Of a stretch of DNA of 64,000 nucleotides, positions 1 through 8,528 are shown one piece after another. The stretch is taken from assembly GCF_003721565.1 (NCBI RefSeq), contig NZ_RJJE01000009.1:928793-992792 (forward strand), in the 5' to 3' direction. Origin of the DNA: Rufibacter immobilis (GTDB lineage Bacteria > Bacteroidota > Bacteroidia > Cytophagales > Hymenobacteraceae). The first letter of the stretch is position 1. Every line of letters starts with the position of its first letter. Position numbers and translations under genes: made by a program. The notes beneath the pieces were generated by a model. The model saw only the letters and a program-made list of their open reading frames with translations, was not told the origin of the DNA and did not search any database.

Positions 1-605
1 TGGCAGAATTGACCCGGTTATCCCAAAAATACCCCTTCCTCATTCTCAGTGATGAGGTGTATGAACATATGGTCTTTGACGGGCAGCCGCACCGCAGCAT
101 TCTTACGGTTCCGGCGCTGGCCCAGCGCGCGTTTGTGGTTTCCTCCTTCGGGAAGACGTACCACACCACCGGCTGGAAAGTAGGGTACTGCATCGCGCCC
201 GCGCCGCTTACCGTTGAGTTCAGGAAAGTGCACCAGTACCTCACCTTCAGCACCGCCACGCCGTTCCAGCACGCCCTTGCCGCCTATCTGGAACACCAGG
301 AGCATTACCTTACGCTGCCCCAATTTTACCAACAGAAACGGGATTTATTCGCCTCGCTCCTGCAACCCTCCAAATTTGAGCTGCTCCCCTGCGCCGGCAC
401 CTATTTCCAATTGGCCCGCTACCGGCACATCTCTGACCAGCCAGACGTAGCATTCTCGCAGTGGCTCACCAAAGAAGCCGGCGTGGCCGTGATTCCGGTC
501 TCGGTGTTTTACCATGACGGGCAGGACCACGGCGTGATCCGGTTCTGTTTCGCGAAGAAAGAGGAAACGTTGCGGGCGGCCGCCGAGCGCTTGTGCCAGC
601 TGTAG
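1..605 (+). CDS. ybdL: Methionine aminotransferase, PLP-dependent, YbdL-like (5' partial)
   Basis: The gene runs in from the left edge, so the N-terminal half is missing; about 200 residues of the C-terminal half remain, ending at TAG 603-605. It reads like E. coli YbdL, a class I/II aminotransferase that transaminates methionine and other amino acids with 2-oxo acids. Visible family signatures are SDEVYEHMVF, the PLP-lysine segment SSFGKTYHTTGWKVGY, RKVHQYLTFS and the C-terminal RFCFAKKEETL. The omega-amidase homolog at 1415-2200 is the expected metabolic partner, because such amidases clear 2-oxoglutaramate-type products. A deoxyribonucleotidase gene on the other strand lies between them. 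The first in-frame TTG (position 9) is internal, not a real start. Family assignment is firm; substrate range is inferred. Confidence 0.9.
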   Translation, partial: AELTRLSQKYPFLILSDEVYEHMVFDGQPHRSILTVPALAQRAFVVSSFGKTYHTTGWKVGYCIAPAPLTVEFRKVHQYLTFSTATPFQHALAAYLEHQEHYLTLPQFYQQKRDLFASLLQPSKFELLPCAGTYFQLARYRHISDQPDVAFSQWLTKEAGVAVIPVSVFYHDGQDHGVIRFCFAKKEETLRAAAERLCQL

Positions 606-674
606 GGGCAATCCCTTGTGGTTGCCCTTTCGTTTTCCAGCAAGTTTGGGCAACCACAAGGGATTGCCCCTACA
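601..674. repeat. Long perfect inverted repeat, hairpin at the aminotransferase stop
   Basis: Arms 601-627 and 648-674 are perfect 27-bp reverse complements with a 20-bp loop; the left arm begins on the last codon and includes the TAG stop. The motif GGGGCAATCCCTTGTGG is rich in G/C and has no clean T-run, so it may be a repeat element rather than a simple intrinsic terminator. It sits between two convergent genes. Confidence 0.85.
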
Positions 675-706
675 AGAATGAGACGGTATAAACATCCGTC
701 CTCATC

Positions 707-756
707 AATTTCCGTTTAGGGGCTGTTTTTGGAAAAAGAGCCCCTAAACGGAAATT
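707..756. repeat. TTAGGGGC palindrome family, copy 1
   Basis: Arms aatttccgtttaggggct and its complement flank the central tttttGGaaaaa (left arm tgttttt against aaaaaga, so one mismatch). It lies in the convergent gap between the aminotransferase and the nucleotidase, directly after the 601-674 inverted repeat. Confidence 0.9.
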
Positions 757-760
757 GAGT

Positions 761-1300
761 TTACAGCAACTTTTCGGCTACTTCTTTCCAGGTGCTCACG
801 CGCTCAAACTCCAGAATGTTCACGTTGTGCGGCGAGGTGAACAGCAGTTTTCTTTCCCCGGAGAAGGTGATGAGGTTCTTGGGGCGGTCATCAATCATGA
901 TGTCGGCGCCAATGATGCTTTTGTCCCCGCAGAGGACGTAGTTGCGCCAGCCGATGAACGGAAAATGGTCCTGGAGCCAGTCAAACTTGTCAATGAGCGA
1001 GTTCCGGAACTCCATGCCCGCGCTCACAATAAACACCTCGTACTTCTCCGTGAGGGCTTTGATCACCTCCTGGCTGTCCGGGATCACCTTCAGGTCCCGG
1101 AAAAAGCCTTCGGCGTTGATGTATTCCCAGACTTTGTCTTTGTGCTCTTCGGGCACACACTCGTAAATCTCCTTGCCGTGCAGTTGGTCAAGGGTGAGGT
1201 TGAGAGCGCAGTCGCGGTTATAGAGCTCAATGAACTTGTCAATGGGGTCGGCCATGACTTCATCCATGTCAATGGCAATCTTTTTCTTCTGGTAATCCAT
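761..1300 (-). CDS. 5'(3')-deoxyribonucleotidase-like HAD phosphatase
   Basis: A 179-residue HAD-superfamily protein of the NT5C type, expected to dephosphorylate deoxyribonucleoside monophosphates in the cytoplasm. The N-terminal motif is AIDMDEVMAD, with the nucleophile Asp11 and acid/base Asp13. Motif II is IVSAG (about residues 91-95), Lys127 fits motif III, and IDDRPKNL (136-143) gives the metal-binding aspartates. Length matches the family. The ATG is at 1298-1300. It is transcribed toward the aminotransferase and away from the omega-amidase at 1415; a 114-bp divergent gap separates the two starts. The preferred nucleotide cannot be read from sequence. Confidence 0.85.
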   Translation of the reverse strand: MDYQKKKIAIDMDEVMADPIDKFIELYNRDCALNLTLDQLHGKEIYECVPEEHKDKVWEYINAEGFFRDLKVIPDSQEVIKALTEKYEVFIVSAGMEFRNSLIDKFDWLQDHFPFIGWRNYVLCGDKSIIGADIMIDDRPKNLITFSGERKLLFTSPHNVNILEFERVSTWKEVAEKLL

Positions 1301-1414
1301 GCGGTTGAAAATCGGTTTGAGAAAGTCCCTATCTTTATCGGGATTGGGGCCGGTAAGTTACCTCTTCGGGACAAAACCTGTCCGTTCTTAATTTCTGATT
1401 CTTACTTCTACAAC

Positions 1415-2200
1415 ATGTCTGACCTGCGTGTTTCCCTTCTTCAAGCTGACCTGGCGTGGCATGACGCCGCTGCCAACCGCGCCAATTTCCAGGAGAAAAT
1501 AAGGCAGCTGCCCCCTACTGATCTCATTGTGCTGCCCGAGATGTTCACCACCGGTTTCAGTATGGAGGCGGCCCCGCTGGCCGAGAGAATGGACGGTGAA
1601 ACAGTAGCCTGGATGTGGCAGATGGCCCAGGAACGCAACGCGGTGGTTATGGGCAGCCTGATTATGGAGGAAGACGGGCATTATTACAACCGCCTCCTTT
1701 GGATGCGCCCAGACGGCACCCACGCCCATTATGACAAGCGCCACCTCTTCCGGATGGCCGGGGAGTGCGAGGCTTATACCCCCGGCACCCAACGGCTGGT
1801 GGTGGAACTGAACGGCTGGCGCATCTGCCCTATGGTTTGCTATGATCTGCGGTTTCCGGTTTGGGCCAGGAACACGCCGGTGGCCTATGACGTGCTCATT
1901 TACATTGCCAGCTGGCCAGACCGCCGCCGCCTGGCCTGGCAAACGCTCCTGAAGGCCCGGGCCATTGAGAACCTGGCGTACTGCGTGGGCGTGAACCGCG
2001 TGGGCACCGATGCCAAAGGCCAGGCCTACGCCGGCGATTCTGCGGCCTATAACTTACTGGGCGAGGAATTGACGCATAACGAACACGATGAAGCCGTAAC
2101 CACCATCACCTTATCAAGGCAGCATCTGGAAGAAACCCGCGAGAAGCTCCCCTGGCACCTGGATGCTGATGCCTTCACCCTTCACGTGGAGCAGCAGTAG
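1415..2200 (+). CDS. yafV: Omega-amidase of the nitrilase superfamily, YafV-like
   Basis: A 261-residue carbon-nitrogen hydrolase. The Glu-Lys-Cys triad is visible: Glu42 in VLPEMFTTGF, Lys108 in YDKRHLFRMAGE and Cys142 in MVCYDLRFP. This block closely matches E. coli YafV, which hydrolyses 2-oxoglutaramate and 2-oxosuccinamate. With the YbdL-like aminotransferase it would form a transaminase/omega-amidase pair. I chose ATG 1415 (MSDLRVSLLQ) because it matches the usual family N-terminus; the reading frame is open much further upstream, to about 755, but that stretch lies antisense to the nucleotidase gene and encodes nothing recognisable. A palindromic repeat copy follows the stop by 20 bp. 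Confidence 0.9.
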   Translation: MSDLRVSLLQADLAWHDAAANRANFQEKIRQLPPTDLIVLPEMFTTGFSMEAAPLAERMDGETVAWMWQMAQERNAVVMGSLIMEEDGHYYNRLLWMRPDGTHAHYDKRHLFRMAGECEAYTPGTQRLVVELNGWRICPMVCYDLRFPVWARNTPVAYDVLIYIASWPDRRRLAWQTLLKARAIENLAYCVGVNRVGTDAKGQAYAGDSAAYNLLGEELTHNEHDEAVTTITLSRQHLEETREKLPWHLDADAFTLHVEQQ

Positions 2201-2219
2201 GCAGAAAATCTATTGTGTA

Positions 2220-2269
2220 ACGGTGCGTTTAGGGGCTGTTTTTGGAAAAAGAGCCCCTAAACGCACCGT
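2220..2269. repeat. TTAGGGGC palindrome family, copy 2
   Basis: Arms acggtgcgtttaggggct and the complement surround tttttGGaaaaa; nearly perfect over 50 bp. It fills most of the 75-bp convergent gap between the omega-amidase and the FG-GAP protein. Confidence 0.92.
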
Positions 2270-2275
2270 ATTGTT

Positions 2276-4507
2276 TTAGTGCCCCACCACCAGTTTGTGG
2301 GTAGAAACAGTGCCCTCATTGGTTTGCACCCGCAGCAAATAAAGCCCGGTGGGCAACGCGGCGGTAGAGAGCGTATGAACCTGACTAGCCACTGTTCTTC
2401 CCTTCCGCAGCAATTGCCCCGCTAGGTTGTGTAGGTGGTACGTGGCCGCTTTCTCGGTGACTAACTGCGTGTAGCCGTCTGCCGGATTGGGAAAAATTTT
2501 CACCGGCGAAAGCACCACGCCCGGCTCCTGAATCCCCAACGGCTCTGTGATGGCCTTCAGGAACCTGATGCCGCCGGTGTTGGTGCCTACCAACACTTCG
2601 GGCAAGGGGGTGGCCTCCTGTTCCAGATCCCCAACGGCTAAGATCATGTTGGGCCCCATTCCCGCTAAACCGTACTGCTGCGTGAGGGGCTGCCACAGAA
2701 TGTTTTCCTCCAGCCGGAAAGTACCGTTCAGGTTGGCCAGAAAATTGGAATAGGCCCGTAGCTGGCGGCTGTCGTCTGAGGTGAGCAAGTCGGGTTGGCC
2801 GTCACGGTTCACATCGGCAATGGCAATCTGCAGTCTTCTGCGCTCCAGATTGGAACCTATGCCGCCCAGCGCCTCAGATGCCAAGGTCCAGGTAGGCGCG
2901 GCGGCAGTGCCGGAGTTCCGGAAATAATTCAGTTCGCCAGAGGTTCGGCCCACCAGCACATCCATTTTCCCGTCGCGGTCTAGGTCATAGAAATAAGGCG
3001 TGTCTCCCCTGAACAACGGAATGCCCGTCACCGCCACGGCCTGCCAGAGATTGAATTGCGCCGGCTGACCTGCCGCTGCCTGATTGAGCACATACTTAAA
3101 CTCCATGGTGTTGGCGGTTTGGCTATAGGCGCTCCAGGCAAGGTCTGGTTTTCCATCGGCGTTCAGGTCCAGAAGCTGCGGTTTTAGCGAAAGCAGGTTT
3201 AAGGCAGAAAAATCCAGAAAATTGGCATCTACCAGTTTAAAAGCGGCTTGGCCTGTAGTGCCTATGTTCTGGTACAGGGAAAGAGAGGCGGTGTATTTTT
3301 TGTTTTCCAGCACGGCGGTATTGCCCACCAGCAGATCAAGGGCCTCATTGCCTACCAGATTGCCTAAGGCCGGGGCGGCTCCTTCGCCTACATCCAGCAT
3401 CTGGTCTTGCAGAAAAGGCTGCTTCGCGTTCTGGAACCTAGGGTTGGCGGCGGTACCGGTATTGGCATACACCCACACAGACTTCTTCAGGTCAACGTTC
3501 TGGTGCGAGTTAGAGGTAGCATTGGGGGCCACCACCAAGTCTGGAACCCCGTCAAAGGTGACATCCAGGTAATACGCCGCCGGAAAAACGCTGAACTCAG
3601 GTTCTGTGATATCTGGAGGGAGGTTGTAGGCGGCGCTTGTGATTTTAGGTTGCAGATTGGTGCCGGTATTGTAGAGGCTCACCAGATCTGGGCAATCGTC
3701 ATGACCGGCCAGTAGGTCTAACACTCCGTCGGCGTTCAGGTCCAGGGGCAGCACGCTGGAACCGCCTATGTGGTGCGCAGACGGGCACGTCTGGTTAAAC
3801 CGGTAGCTGTTGCAGGTTCCCAGGCAGCGGGTTACCTGTCCCCACCAGGTGGTGGTGCGGGTAAAGGTGAGGGTGTTGCAGTCCAAGCCCTGCTCTACCC
3901 GTTCATTGCGGTAGTACTCCAGCGTGGCGCCGCCAGACCACTCCCAGGAAAGTATATCTAGGTCACCGTCGCCGTCTATGTCTGCCAGGGCGGGTAAATC
4001 CTCTGAACCCACCAGCAGATTGGCCCCGCTGTTGAACGTGACCGAAGGGTGCGTGAGGGTGAACTGAATGCCGCCGGTAGTGGAGGTATTGGTGTAGACT
4101 TTCATGCCTTGGTTAGAGGCGGTGAACAAGTCTGGCGCTCCGTCACAGTTAAAATCTCTGAGTAAGGCGAAAAACTGTAGGCCTTTGGGGAAGTAGGTCT
4201 CGTACTGCGGGGCGTGCCGGTACTCCCAGCGGCCGTTCTGCTGCACCGCCAGAAACGTAGCGATCTGTTGCGAACTGCGGTCAAAGATGAACAGGTCCTG
4301 CTGGCCGTCCTGGTTTAGGTCAATGGCCGAGAACTGCGGGCTGTTGAACCCACCCGCCCAGGGCAGGCGCAGCTCCGTTCCTGCGGCGTTCTGTACCGCC
4401 GGGCCAGTTCTTTCCTGTAGGCGTATGGGGTTCTGCGCCCAGGCAGATTGCCCCGCCCCGGCCATCCAACTTAAGAAAAAGGCTAGTACCTTTAATGCTC
4501 TATTCAT
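2276..4507 (-). CDS. Secreted FG-GAP/VCBS-repeat protein with type IX sorting domain
   Basis: A 743-residue exported protein. Residues 1-25 form a signal peptide ending near SAWAQ. The body contains many FG-GAP/VCBS-like beta-propeller units with Asp-rich turns such as DLNQDGQQDLFIF, DINGDGD-type DIDGDGDLDIL, DLNADGVLDLL and DLDRDGKMDVLVG, typical of calcium-binding blades. The last about 80 residues (VKIFPNPADG...LVVGH) are a type A C-terminal sorting domain for the type IX secretion system, so the protein is probably anchored at or released from the cell surface. Its partner or ligand is unknown. It is divergent from murF with only 38 bp between starts, so both promoters must overlap this short gap or lie within the genes. 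Confidence 0.88.
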   Translation of the reverse strand: MNRALKVLAFFLSWMAGAGQSAWAQNPIRLQERTGPAVQNAAGTELRLPWAGGFNSPQFSAIDLNQDGQQDLFIFDRSSQQIATFLAVQQNGRWEYRHAPQYETYFPKGLQFFALLRDFNCDGAPDLFTASNQGMKVYTNTSTTGGIQFTLTHPSVTFNSGANLLVGSEDLPALADIDGDGDLDILSWEWSGGATLEYYRNERVEQGLDCNTLTFTRTTTWWGQVTRCLGTCNSYRFNQTCPSAHHIGGSSVLPLDLNADGVLDLLAGHDDCPDLVSLYNTGTNLQPKITSAAYNLPPDITEPEFSVFPAAYYLDVTFDGVPDLVVAPNATSNSHQNVDLKKSVWVYANTGTAANPRFQNAKQPFLQDQMLDVGEGAAPALGNLVGNEALDLLVGNTAVLENKKYTASLSLYQNIGTTGQAAFKLVDANFLDFSALNLLSLKPQLLDLNADGKPDLAWSAYSQTANTMEFKYVLNQAAAGQPAQFNLWQAVAVTGIPLFRGDTPYFYDLDRDGKMDVLVGRTSGELNYFRNSGTAAAPTWTLASEALGGIGSNLERRRLQIAIADVNRDGQPDLLTSDDSRQLRAYSNFLANLNGTFRLEENILWQPLTQQYGLAGMGPNMILAVGDLEQEATPLPEVLVGTNTGGIRFLKAITEPLGIQEPGVVLSPVKIFPNPADGYTQLVTEKAATYHLHNLAGQLLRKGRTVASQVHTLSTAALPTGLYLLRVQTNEGTVSTHKLVVGH

Positions 4508-4545
4508 TTATACGTATCCTTAGACGTGAAAAGCAAAACTATACT

Positions 4546-5832
4546 ATGGCAGAACTAGTGGAGCACCTGTATCAGAAATACCTGGAGTGCCGGAAAGTAA
4601 GCACAGATTCCCGCGCCGAACAAGATAATACCCTCTTTTTTGCGCTGGACGGACCTAATTTCAAAGGCAGCCAGTTCGCTCAGATGGCCCTGGACAAAGG
4701 CGCCCGCTATGCGGTAGTGCAGGACCCAACGGTAAGCGGACCCAATATCATTCAGGTGGAAGATTCGCTCAAGGCGTTGCAGGCACTGGCGCTGCACCAC
4801 CGGCTCCAGCTTTCCATTCCGGTTATTGGTATTACGGGCAGCAACGGCAAAACCACTACCAAAGAACTCATCAATGCGGTACTGAGCCAGAAATTCAACG
4901 TGCTCTGCACCAAAGGCAATTTAAACAACCACATTGGGGTGCCCCTCACCTTGCTCAGCATTCAGCCGGAGCACGAATTGGCTATTATTGAGATGGGCGC
5001 CAATCACCCCGGCGACATTGCGGAGCTTTGTTCCTACGCCCTGCCCACCCACGGCATCATCACCAACATTGGCAAGGCACATTTGGAAGGTTTCGGGAGT
5101 CTGGAAGGCGTGGCCCGCACCAAGAGCGAGCTGTACCTGCATTTAGACAAAGCCAACGGCACGGTGTTCGTTAATACTTCCAACGAACATCTCATGCGTA
5201 TGGTACGCCGCATCGCCACCAAAATTACGTATTACCAACCCCAGGACGATTACTCCGCTGAATTACTGCAAGCCGCCCCGGAGGTGATTTACCGGGCCGC
5301 CAATGGCGAGGAAGTGCACACCCACCTCATGGGTTCCTACAACTTTGAGAACATGGCCGCCGCCGCGTGCATTGGACAGTATTTTGGGGTGCCGCACGAG
5401 GCCATCAATGCCGCTATTGCCCATTACGTGCCCACCAACAACCGCTCCCAGATTGTGCAGAAAGACACCAACATCCTTCTGCTGGACGCCTATAACGCCA
5501 ACCCAAGCTCTATGGCCCTTTCTGTCTCCAATTTCGCGCAGATGGCCGGCGCCCGGAAAGTAGTCATTCTGGGCGATATGCTGGAACTGGGTCAGGAAAG
5601 CGAGTCTGAGCATCGTATCTTGGGGGAACAATTGAACCAACAGTCATTCTCAGAGGTATTCCTTTGCGGAAAAGAAATGCGCTACGCCGCCGAAGTAAAC
5701 CCAGATTTCCGCTACTTCGCGGAGAAAAGTGCCCTGGAGCAATGGCTAACGGACCATCCGGTGAGAGACAGTCACGTGTTAATTAAAGGCTCCCGAGGCA
5801 TTGGTCTTGAAACCTTAGTAACGCTGCTCTAA
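4546..5832 (+). CDS. murF: UDP-N-acetylmuramoyl-tripeptide--D-alanyl-D-alanine ligase
   Basis: A 428-residue Mur ligase that adds D-Ala-D-Ala to the UDP-MurNAc-tripeptide in peptidoglycan precursor synthesis (cytoplasm, ATP dependent). The ATP-binding loop GITGSNGKTTT is at about residues 95-105, followed by the Mur middle-domain segments GNLNNHIGVP and EMGANHPGDI, and the C-terminal ligase domain with DAYNANPSSM and LGDMLELG. I prefer ATG 4546 (MAELVEHLYQ); an in-frame ATG at 4495 would overlap the start of the divergent FG-GAP gene and adds 17 residues not expected in the family. The gene is alone here, not in a dcw cluster. Confidence 0.93.
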   Translation: MAELVEHLYQKYLECRKVSTDSRAEQDNTLFFALDGPNFKGSQFAQMALDKGARYAVVQDPTVSGPNIIQVEDSLKALQALALHHRLQLSIPVIGITGSNGKTTTKELINAVLSQKFNVLCTKGNLNNHIGVPLTLLSIQPEHELAIIEMGANHPGDIAELCSYALPTHGIITNIGKAHLEGFGSLEGVARTKSELYLHLDKANGTVFVNTSNEHLMRMVRRIATKITYYQPQDDYSAELLQAAPEVIYRAANGEEVHTHLMGSYNFENMAAAACIGQYFGVPHEAINAAIAHYVPTNNRSQIVQKDTNILLLDAYNANPSSMALSVSNFAQMAGARKVVILGDMLELGQESESEHRILGEQLNQQSFSEVFLCGKEMRYAAEVNPDFRYFAEKSALEQWLTDHPVRDSHVLIKGSRGIGLETLVTLL

Positions 5833-5840
5833 AGTTCAGG

Positions 5841-5882
5841 TGCGTTTAGGGGCAGTTTTTGAAAAAACAGCCCCTAAACGCA
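5841..5882. repeat. TTAGGGGC palindrome family, copy 3
   Basis: tgcgtttaggggc ... gcccctaaacgca with centre agtttttgaaaaaaca. It begins 9 bp after the murF stop, in the convergent gap with rfbC. Confidence 0.9.
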
Positions 5883-5901
5883 CTTCTGTTCAGTTTTAGC
5901 C

Positions 5902-5929
5902 AAATTCCGGAAAAACAGCCCCTAAACGG
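5902..5929. repeat. Half copy of the TTAGGGGC palindrome
   Basis: Only the right half, ccggaaaaacagcccctaaacgg, is well preserved; the left arm has decayed (a trace at cagttttagcc). It lies 20 bp after copy 3 in the same gap, as if two copies had once stood in tandem. Confidence 0.65.
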
Positions 5930-5933
5930 AAAC

Positions 5934-5971
5934 AAAAAAGCCACCGCAAAAAACATTGCGGTGGCTTTTCG
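5934..5971. terminator. Bidirectional intrinsic terminator between murF and rfbC
   Basis: aaaagccaccgc / gcggtggctttt stem with loop aaaaaacatt, flanked by A-run and T-run so that it can act on both convergent genes. Confidence 0.85.
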
Positions 5972-5989
5972 CATATTGTGAATCAATGC

Positions 5990-6532
5990 TTAGAAAGGCG
6001 AATCAAATCCTTCCAGGGTAGGTAATATTTCGTCTTTCTCTGAGATCAACGGTTGCTCAATGCCCCAGTCAATGTTCAAAGCCGGGTCGTTCCACAGCAG
6101 ACCGCCCTCAGATTCCTTGTTGTAGTAATTGCTGCACTTGTACTGGAAAACAGTGCCTTCCTCCAGCGCAACAAAGCCGTGCGCAAACCCAACCGGGATA
6201 AAAAAGCAATTCCGCTTATCCGCTTCCAGCAGGCAGGTAACGTGTTGCCCGTACGTAGGAGAACCTTTCCTGATGTCTACCGCTACGTCTAAGGCTCTGC
6301 CCACCACCACACTTACCAGTTTAGCCTGCGCATAGGGAGGTTTCTGAAAGTGCAGGCCCCGCAACACCCCTTTTTTGGAGATGGACTGGTTGTCCTGGAC
6401 AAACGTATCAGAGATGCCTGCTTCCGCGAATAATTTGGCGCTGAAGGTTTCCAGAAAGGCACCTCTGTCATCGGCAAAGATTCTGGGGGTAATTTCCACT
6501 ACGCCCTCTATTGGGTAATTCTTTATCTGCAT
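5990..6532 (-). CDS. rfbC: dTDP-4-dehydrorhamnose 3,5-epimerase
   Basis: A 180-residue RmlC cupin that epimerises dTDP-4-keto-6-deoxyglucose at C3 and C5 in dTDP-L-rhamnose synthesis. The catalytic His61 stands in LRGLHFQKPPYAQAK, the core is KLVSVVVGRALDVAVDIRKG, and the FIPVGFAHGF and FQYKCSNYY segments carry the base partner and the catalytic Tyr region. The length is the family norm. It starts 10 bp after the glycosyltransferase stop on the same strand, so the two are very likely one transcript. rfbA, rfbB and rfbD are not in the window. The role is probably surface polysaccharide synthesis. Confidence 0.93.
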   Translation of the reverse strand: MQIKNYPIEGVVEITPRIFADDRGAFLETFSAKLFAEAGISDTFVQDNQSISKKGVLRGLHFQKPPYAQAKLVSVVVGRALDVAVDIRKGSPTYGQHVTCLLEADKRNCFFIPVGFAHGFVALEEGTVFQYKCSNYYNKESEGGLLWNDPALNIDWGIEQPLISEKDEILPTLEGFDSPF

Positions 6533-6542
6533 ACTGTATCTG

Positions 6543-7673
6543 TTAGCTTACGTTTCTGGCCGCTTTCCCCGTGGCACCCTCAATGGCGGCAAAATACCGG
6601 TCAATCACAAATTTCTCATCAAACTTCTCCTCTGCCAAACGGCGGCTGTTCTGCCCCATGGCCTGCAAGGCAGCATCTGACAGCTGATAGACCGCCTCCA
6701 TTTTAGCGGCCAGGTCTGCGCCGTTGCGCACTTCGCAGAGGTACCCGTTATAGCCGTCTACCACGGTTTCTTTACAGCCGGGTACGTTGGTGGTCACAAT
6801 TGGCTTGGCCATGGCAGCGGCCTCCAGCAGGGTGCGCGGAGTGCCTTCTCGGTAAGACGGAAGCACCACACAGTCGGCTTGGTGCATGACACTGGCCACG
6901 TCATCAGAAGTGCCCAAATACTCCAGCCAACCTTCCTGGGCCCATTGTTCCACCAAAGTACGCTTAATGCCAATATTCCCTTCCTCATCAATGGCGCCCA
7001 GCAACTGCACCCTTATTTCAGGGGACTTCGCTTTCAGGATTTTGCTGGCCTCCACGTATTCCACCAACCCTTTCTCATACAAAGCCCGGGACACCATCAG
7101 GAACACAAACGGGTGCTGGCGTTTGAACTGGGCCGCCGGCTGGTATTTTTTGGTGTCAATACCTGAACCCGGAATGACCTCCGTAATGGACTCCCGCACC
7201 AGCTTGCGCTCCAGGAAAAGCGCTTTATCGTCGCTGTTCTGGAAGAAAACCTTGGCCGGGAACCGGAAGGAGAACCGGTACAGCGCCATCGCGATCTTAG
7301 ACACCAGGTTCTCCACAATAAACACCGTACCCAAGCCAGACACGTTGTTGATGGTAGGAATGCCCGCCAAACGTGCGGCAATGGAGCCGTAAATATTGGG
7401 TTTAATGGTGTACTGCAAGATCACGTCTGGTTTCACGCTTTGGTAAGCCTGCAAAAACTTTCGGATCAGCAGCATGTCTTTGATGGGGTTGGTGCCTTTG
7501 CTTTCCATGGGCAGCGGCACAAACTTACAACCTTCGGCCACTAATTTGGCGGAATAGGCATCTTCGGGGGCAATGGCCACTACCTCATGCCCGGCCGCCA
7601 ACAAGGCCCGCACCAGACTTAACCGAAAATTAAAGATGTTCCAGGATTTGTTGATGACGATGGCAATGCGCAT
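6543..7673 (-). CDS. Glycosyltransferase family 4 (GT-B fold)
   Basis: A 376-residue GT-B glycosyltransferase. The N-terminal half begins MRIAIVINKSWNIFNFRL and contains the NNVSGLGTVF segment seen in PglA/GT4-like sugar transferases. The C-terminal half has the retaining-GT4 EX7E motif within YREGTPRTLLEAAAMAKP, preceded by EYLGTSDDVASVMHQADCVVLPS, the usual nucleotide-sugar site. I chose ATG 7673; an upstream in-frame start at 7733 adds a Cys-rich 20 residues with no family support and intrudes on the divergent promoter region. It is cotranscribed with rfbC, so it likely builds a rhamnose- or deoxysugar-containing surface glycan. Donor and acceptor are unknown. Confidence 0.88.
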   Translation of the reverse strand: MRIAIVINKSWNIFNFRLSLVRALLAAGHEVVAIAPEDAYSAKLVAEGCKFVPLPMESKGTNPIKDMLLIRKFLQAYQSVKPDVILQYTIKPNIYGSIAARLAGIPTINNVSGLGTVFIVENLVSKIAMALYRFSFRFPAKVFFQNSDDKALFLERKLVRESITEVIPGSGIDTKKYQPAAQFKRQHPFVFLMVSRALYEKGLVEYVEASKILKAKSPEIRVQLLGAIDEEGNIGIKRTLVEQWAQEGWLEYLGTSDDVASVMHQADCVVLPSYREGTPRTLLEAAAMAKPIVTTNVPGCKETVVDGYNGYLCEVRNGADLAAKMEAVYQLSDAALQAMGQNSRRLAEEKFDEKFVIDRYFAAIEGATGKAARNVS

Positions 7674-7820
7674 GAGGGTAGTTTTATAAAGACAAAGATA
7701 ACAGCTGAATTGGCAGCGCCCGCTTGTACGCACAGAATCTGCGGCGGTTTATCGGTTTTCGGTGGCATTGTGTTTACTTTGCAGGGCACTACCCCAAGGT
7801 TTGTCCGCCATATTCTTCCC

Positions 7821-8519
7821 ATGACCACCGCATTCTTACATATCCACGTTCTGGTAGTAGTCCTGTTCCTCCTCCTGTTTCTGGGGAAGACCTTCCTGCT
7901 GCTTACCAATAGAACCGCTACCCTTCACAAAGTACGCGCCTCCACCAAGGTGCTGGACATGGCCTTCGGTACCCTTATTCTGGTGACCGGCGGTTACCTG
8001 GCGTTCAGCTATAACGGGCCGCTGCCTGCCTGGCTCATAGCCAAAGTGGTTTTGGTGCTGGCGGCTATCCCGCTATCCATGGTGGGCATTAAACGCAGCA
8101 ATAAAGCGTTGGCGGCTCTGGGAACACTGCTCTTCCTGTACGTGTACGGCGTAGCCGAAACCAAAAGCCTGAAAATGCGTCCTGATAAAGGCGAAGCTGT
8201 GGCAGTTTCTCCCGGCGGGGAAGTAGGCACTGCCTCCCCAGACCCTGAGAAGGCCAGCCATCCCATCCTTTCCCAGTTGGCCGGTACCCAGCTGGAAAAT
8301 ACCAAGGCCATCTACACCCAACTGTGCGCTACCTGCCACGGAGATGACGGCCAGAAAGGAGTGGGCGGTGCCGCCAACCTACAGTTAAGCACTTTACCCG
8401 AGGCCGAACGCCAGGCGGTGATCGCCAATGGCCGGGGCCTGATGCCCGGTTTTGGGTCGCAGCTCTCTGAGCAGGAGGTTCAGGCGCTGGCCCTCTATAC
8501 CACCTTACTTAAAAAGTAA
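7821..8519 (+). CDS. SirB2-like membrane domain fused to cytochrome c
   Basis: A 232-residue protein. Residues 1-115 form four hydrophobic helices like the SirB2-type membrane family. A short polar linker follows, then a small class I cytochrome c domain with the haem motif CATCH (Cys169, Cys172, His173) and a probable Met ligand in RGLMPGFG. The haem domain would face the periplasm. ATG 7821 was chosen: the frame opens upstream to 7710, but those 37 residues are non-hydrophobic and overlap the divergent promoter of the glycosyltransferase. It is followed after 9 bp by hflX on the same strand, so the two may be cotranscribed. Electron partner unknown. Confidence 0.82.
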   Translation: MTTAFLHIHVLVVVLFLLLFLGKTFLLLTNRTATLHKVRASTKVLDMAFGTLILVTGGYLAFSYNGPLPAWLIAKVVLVLAAIPLSMVGIKRSNKALAALGTLLFLYVYGVAETKSLKMRPDKGEAVAVSPGGEVGTASPDPEKASHPILSQLAGTQLENTKAIYTQLCATCHGDDGQKGVGGAANLQLSTLPEAERQAVIANGRGLMPGFGSQLSEQEVQALALYTTLLKK

Positions 8520-8528
8520 CTGAACTAC

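Noticed and set aside
755..1414. Extended reading frame upstream of the omega-amidase gene
   Set aside because: It lies antisense to the nucleotidase gene and encodes nothing typical of the family; the natural start is ATG 1415.
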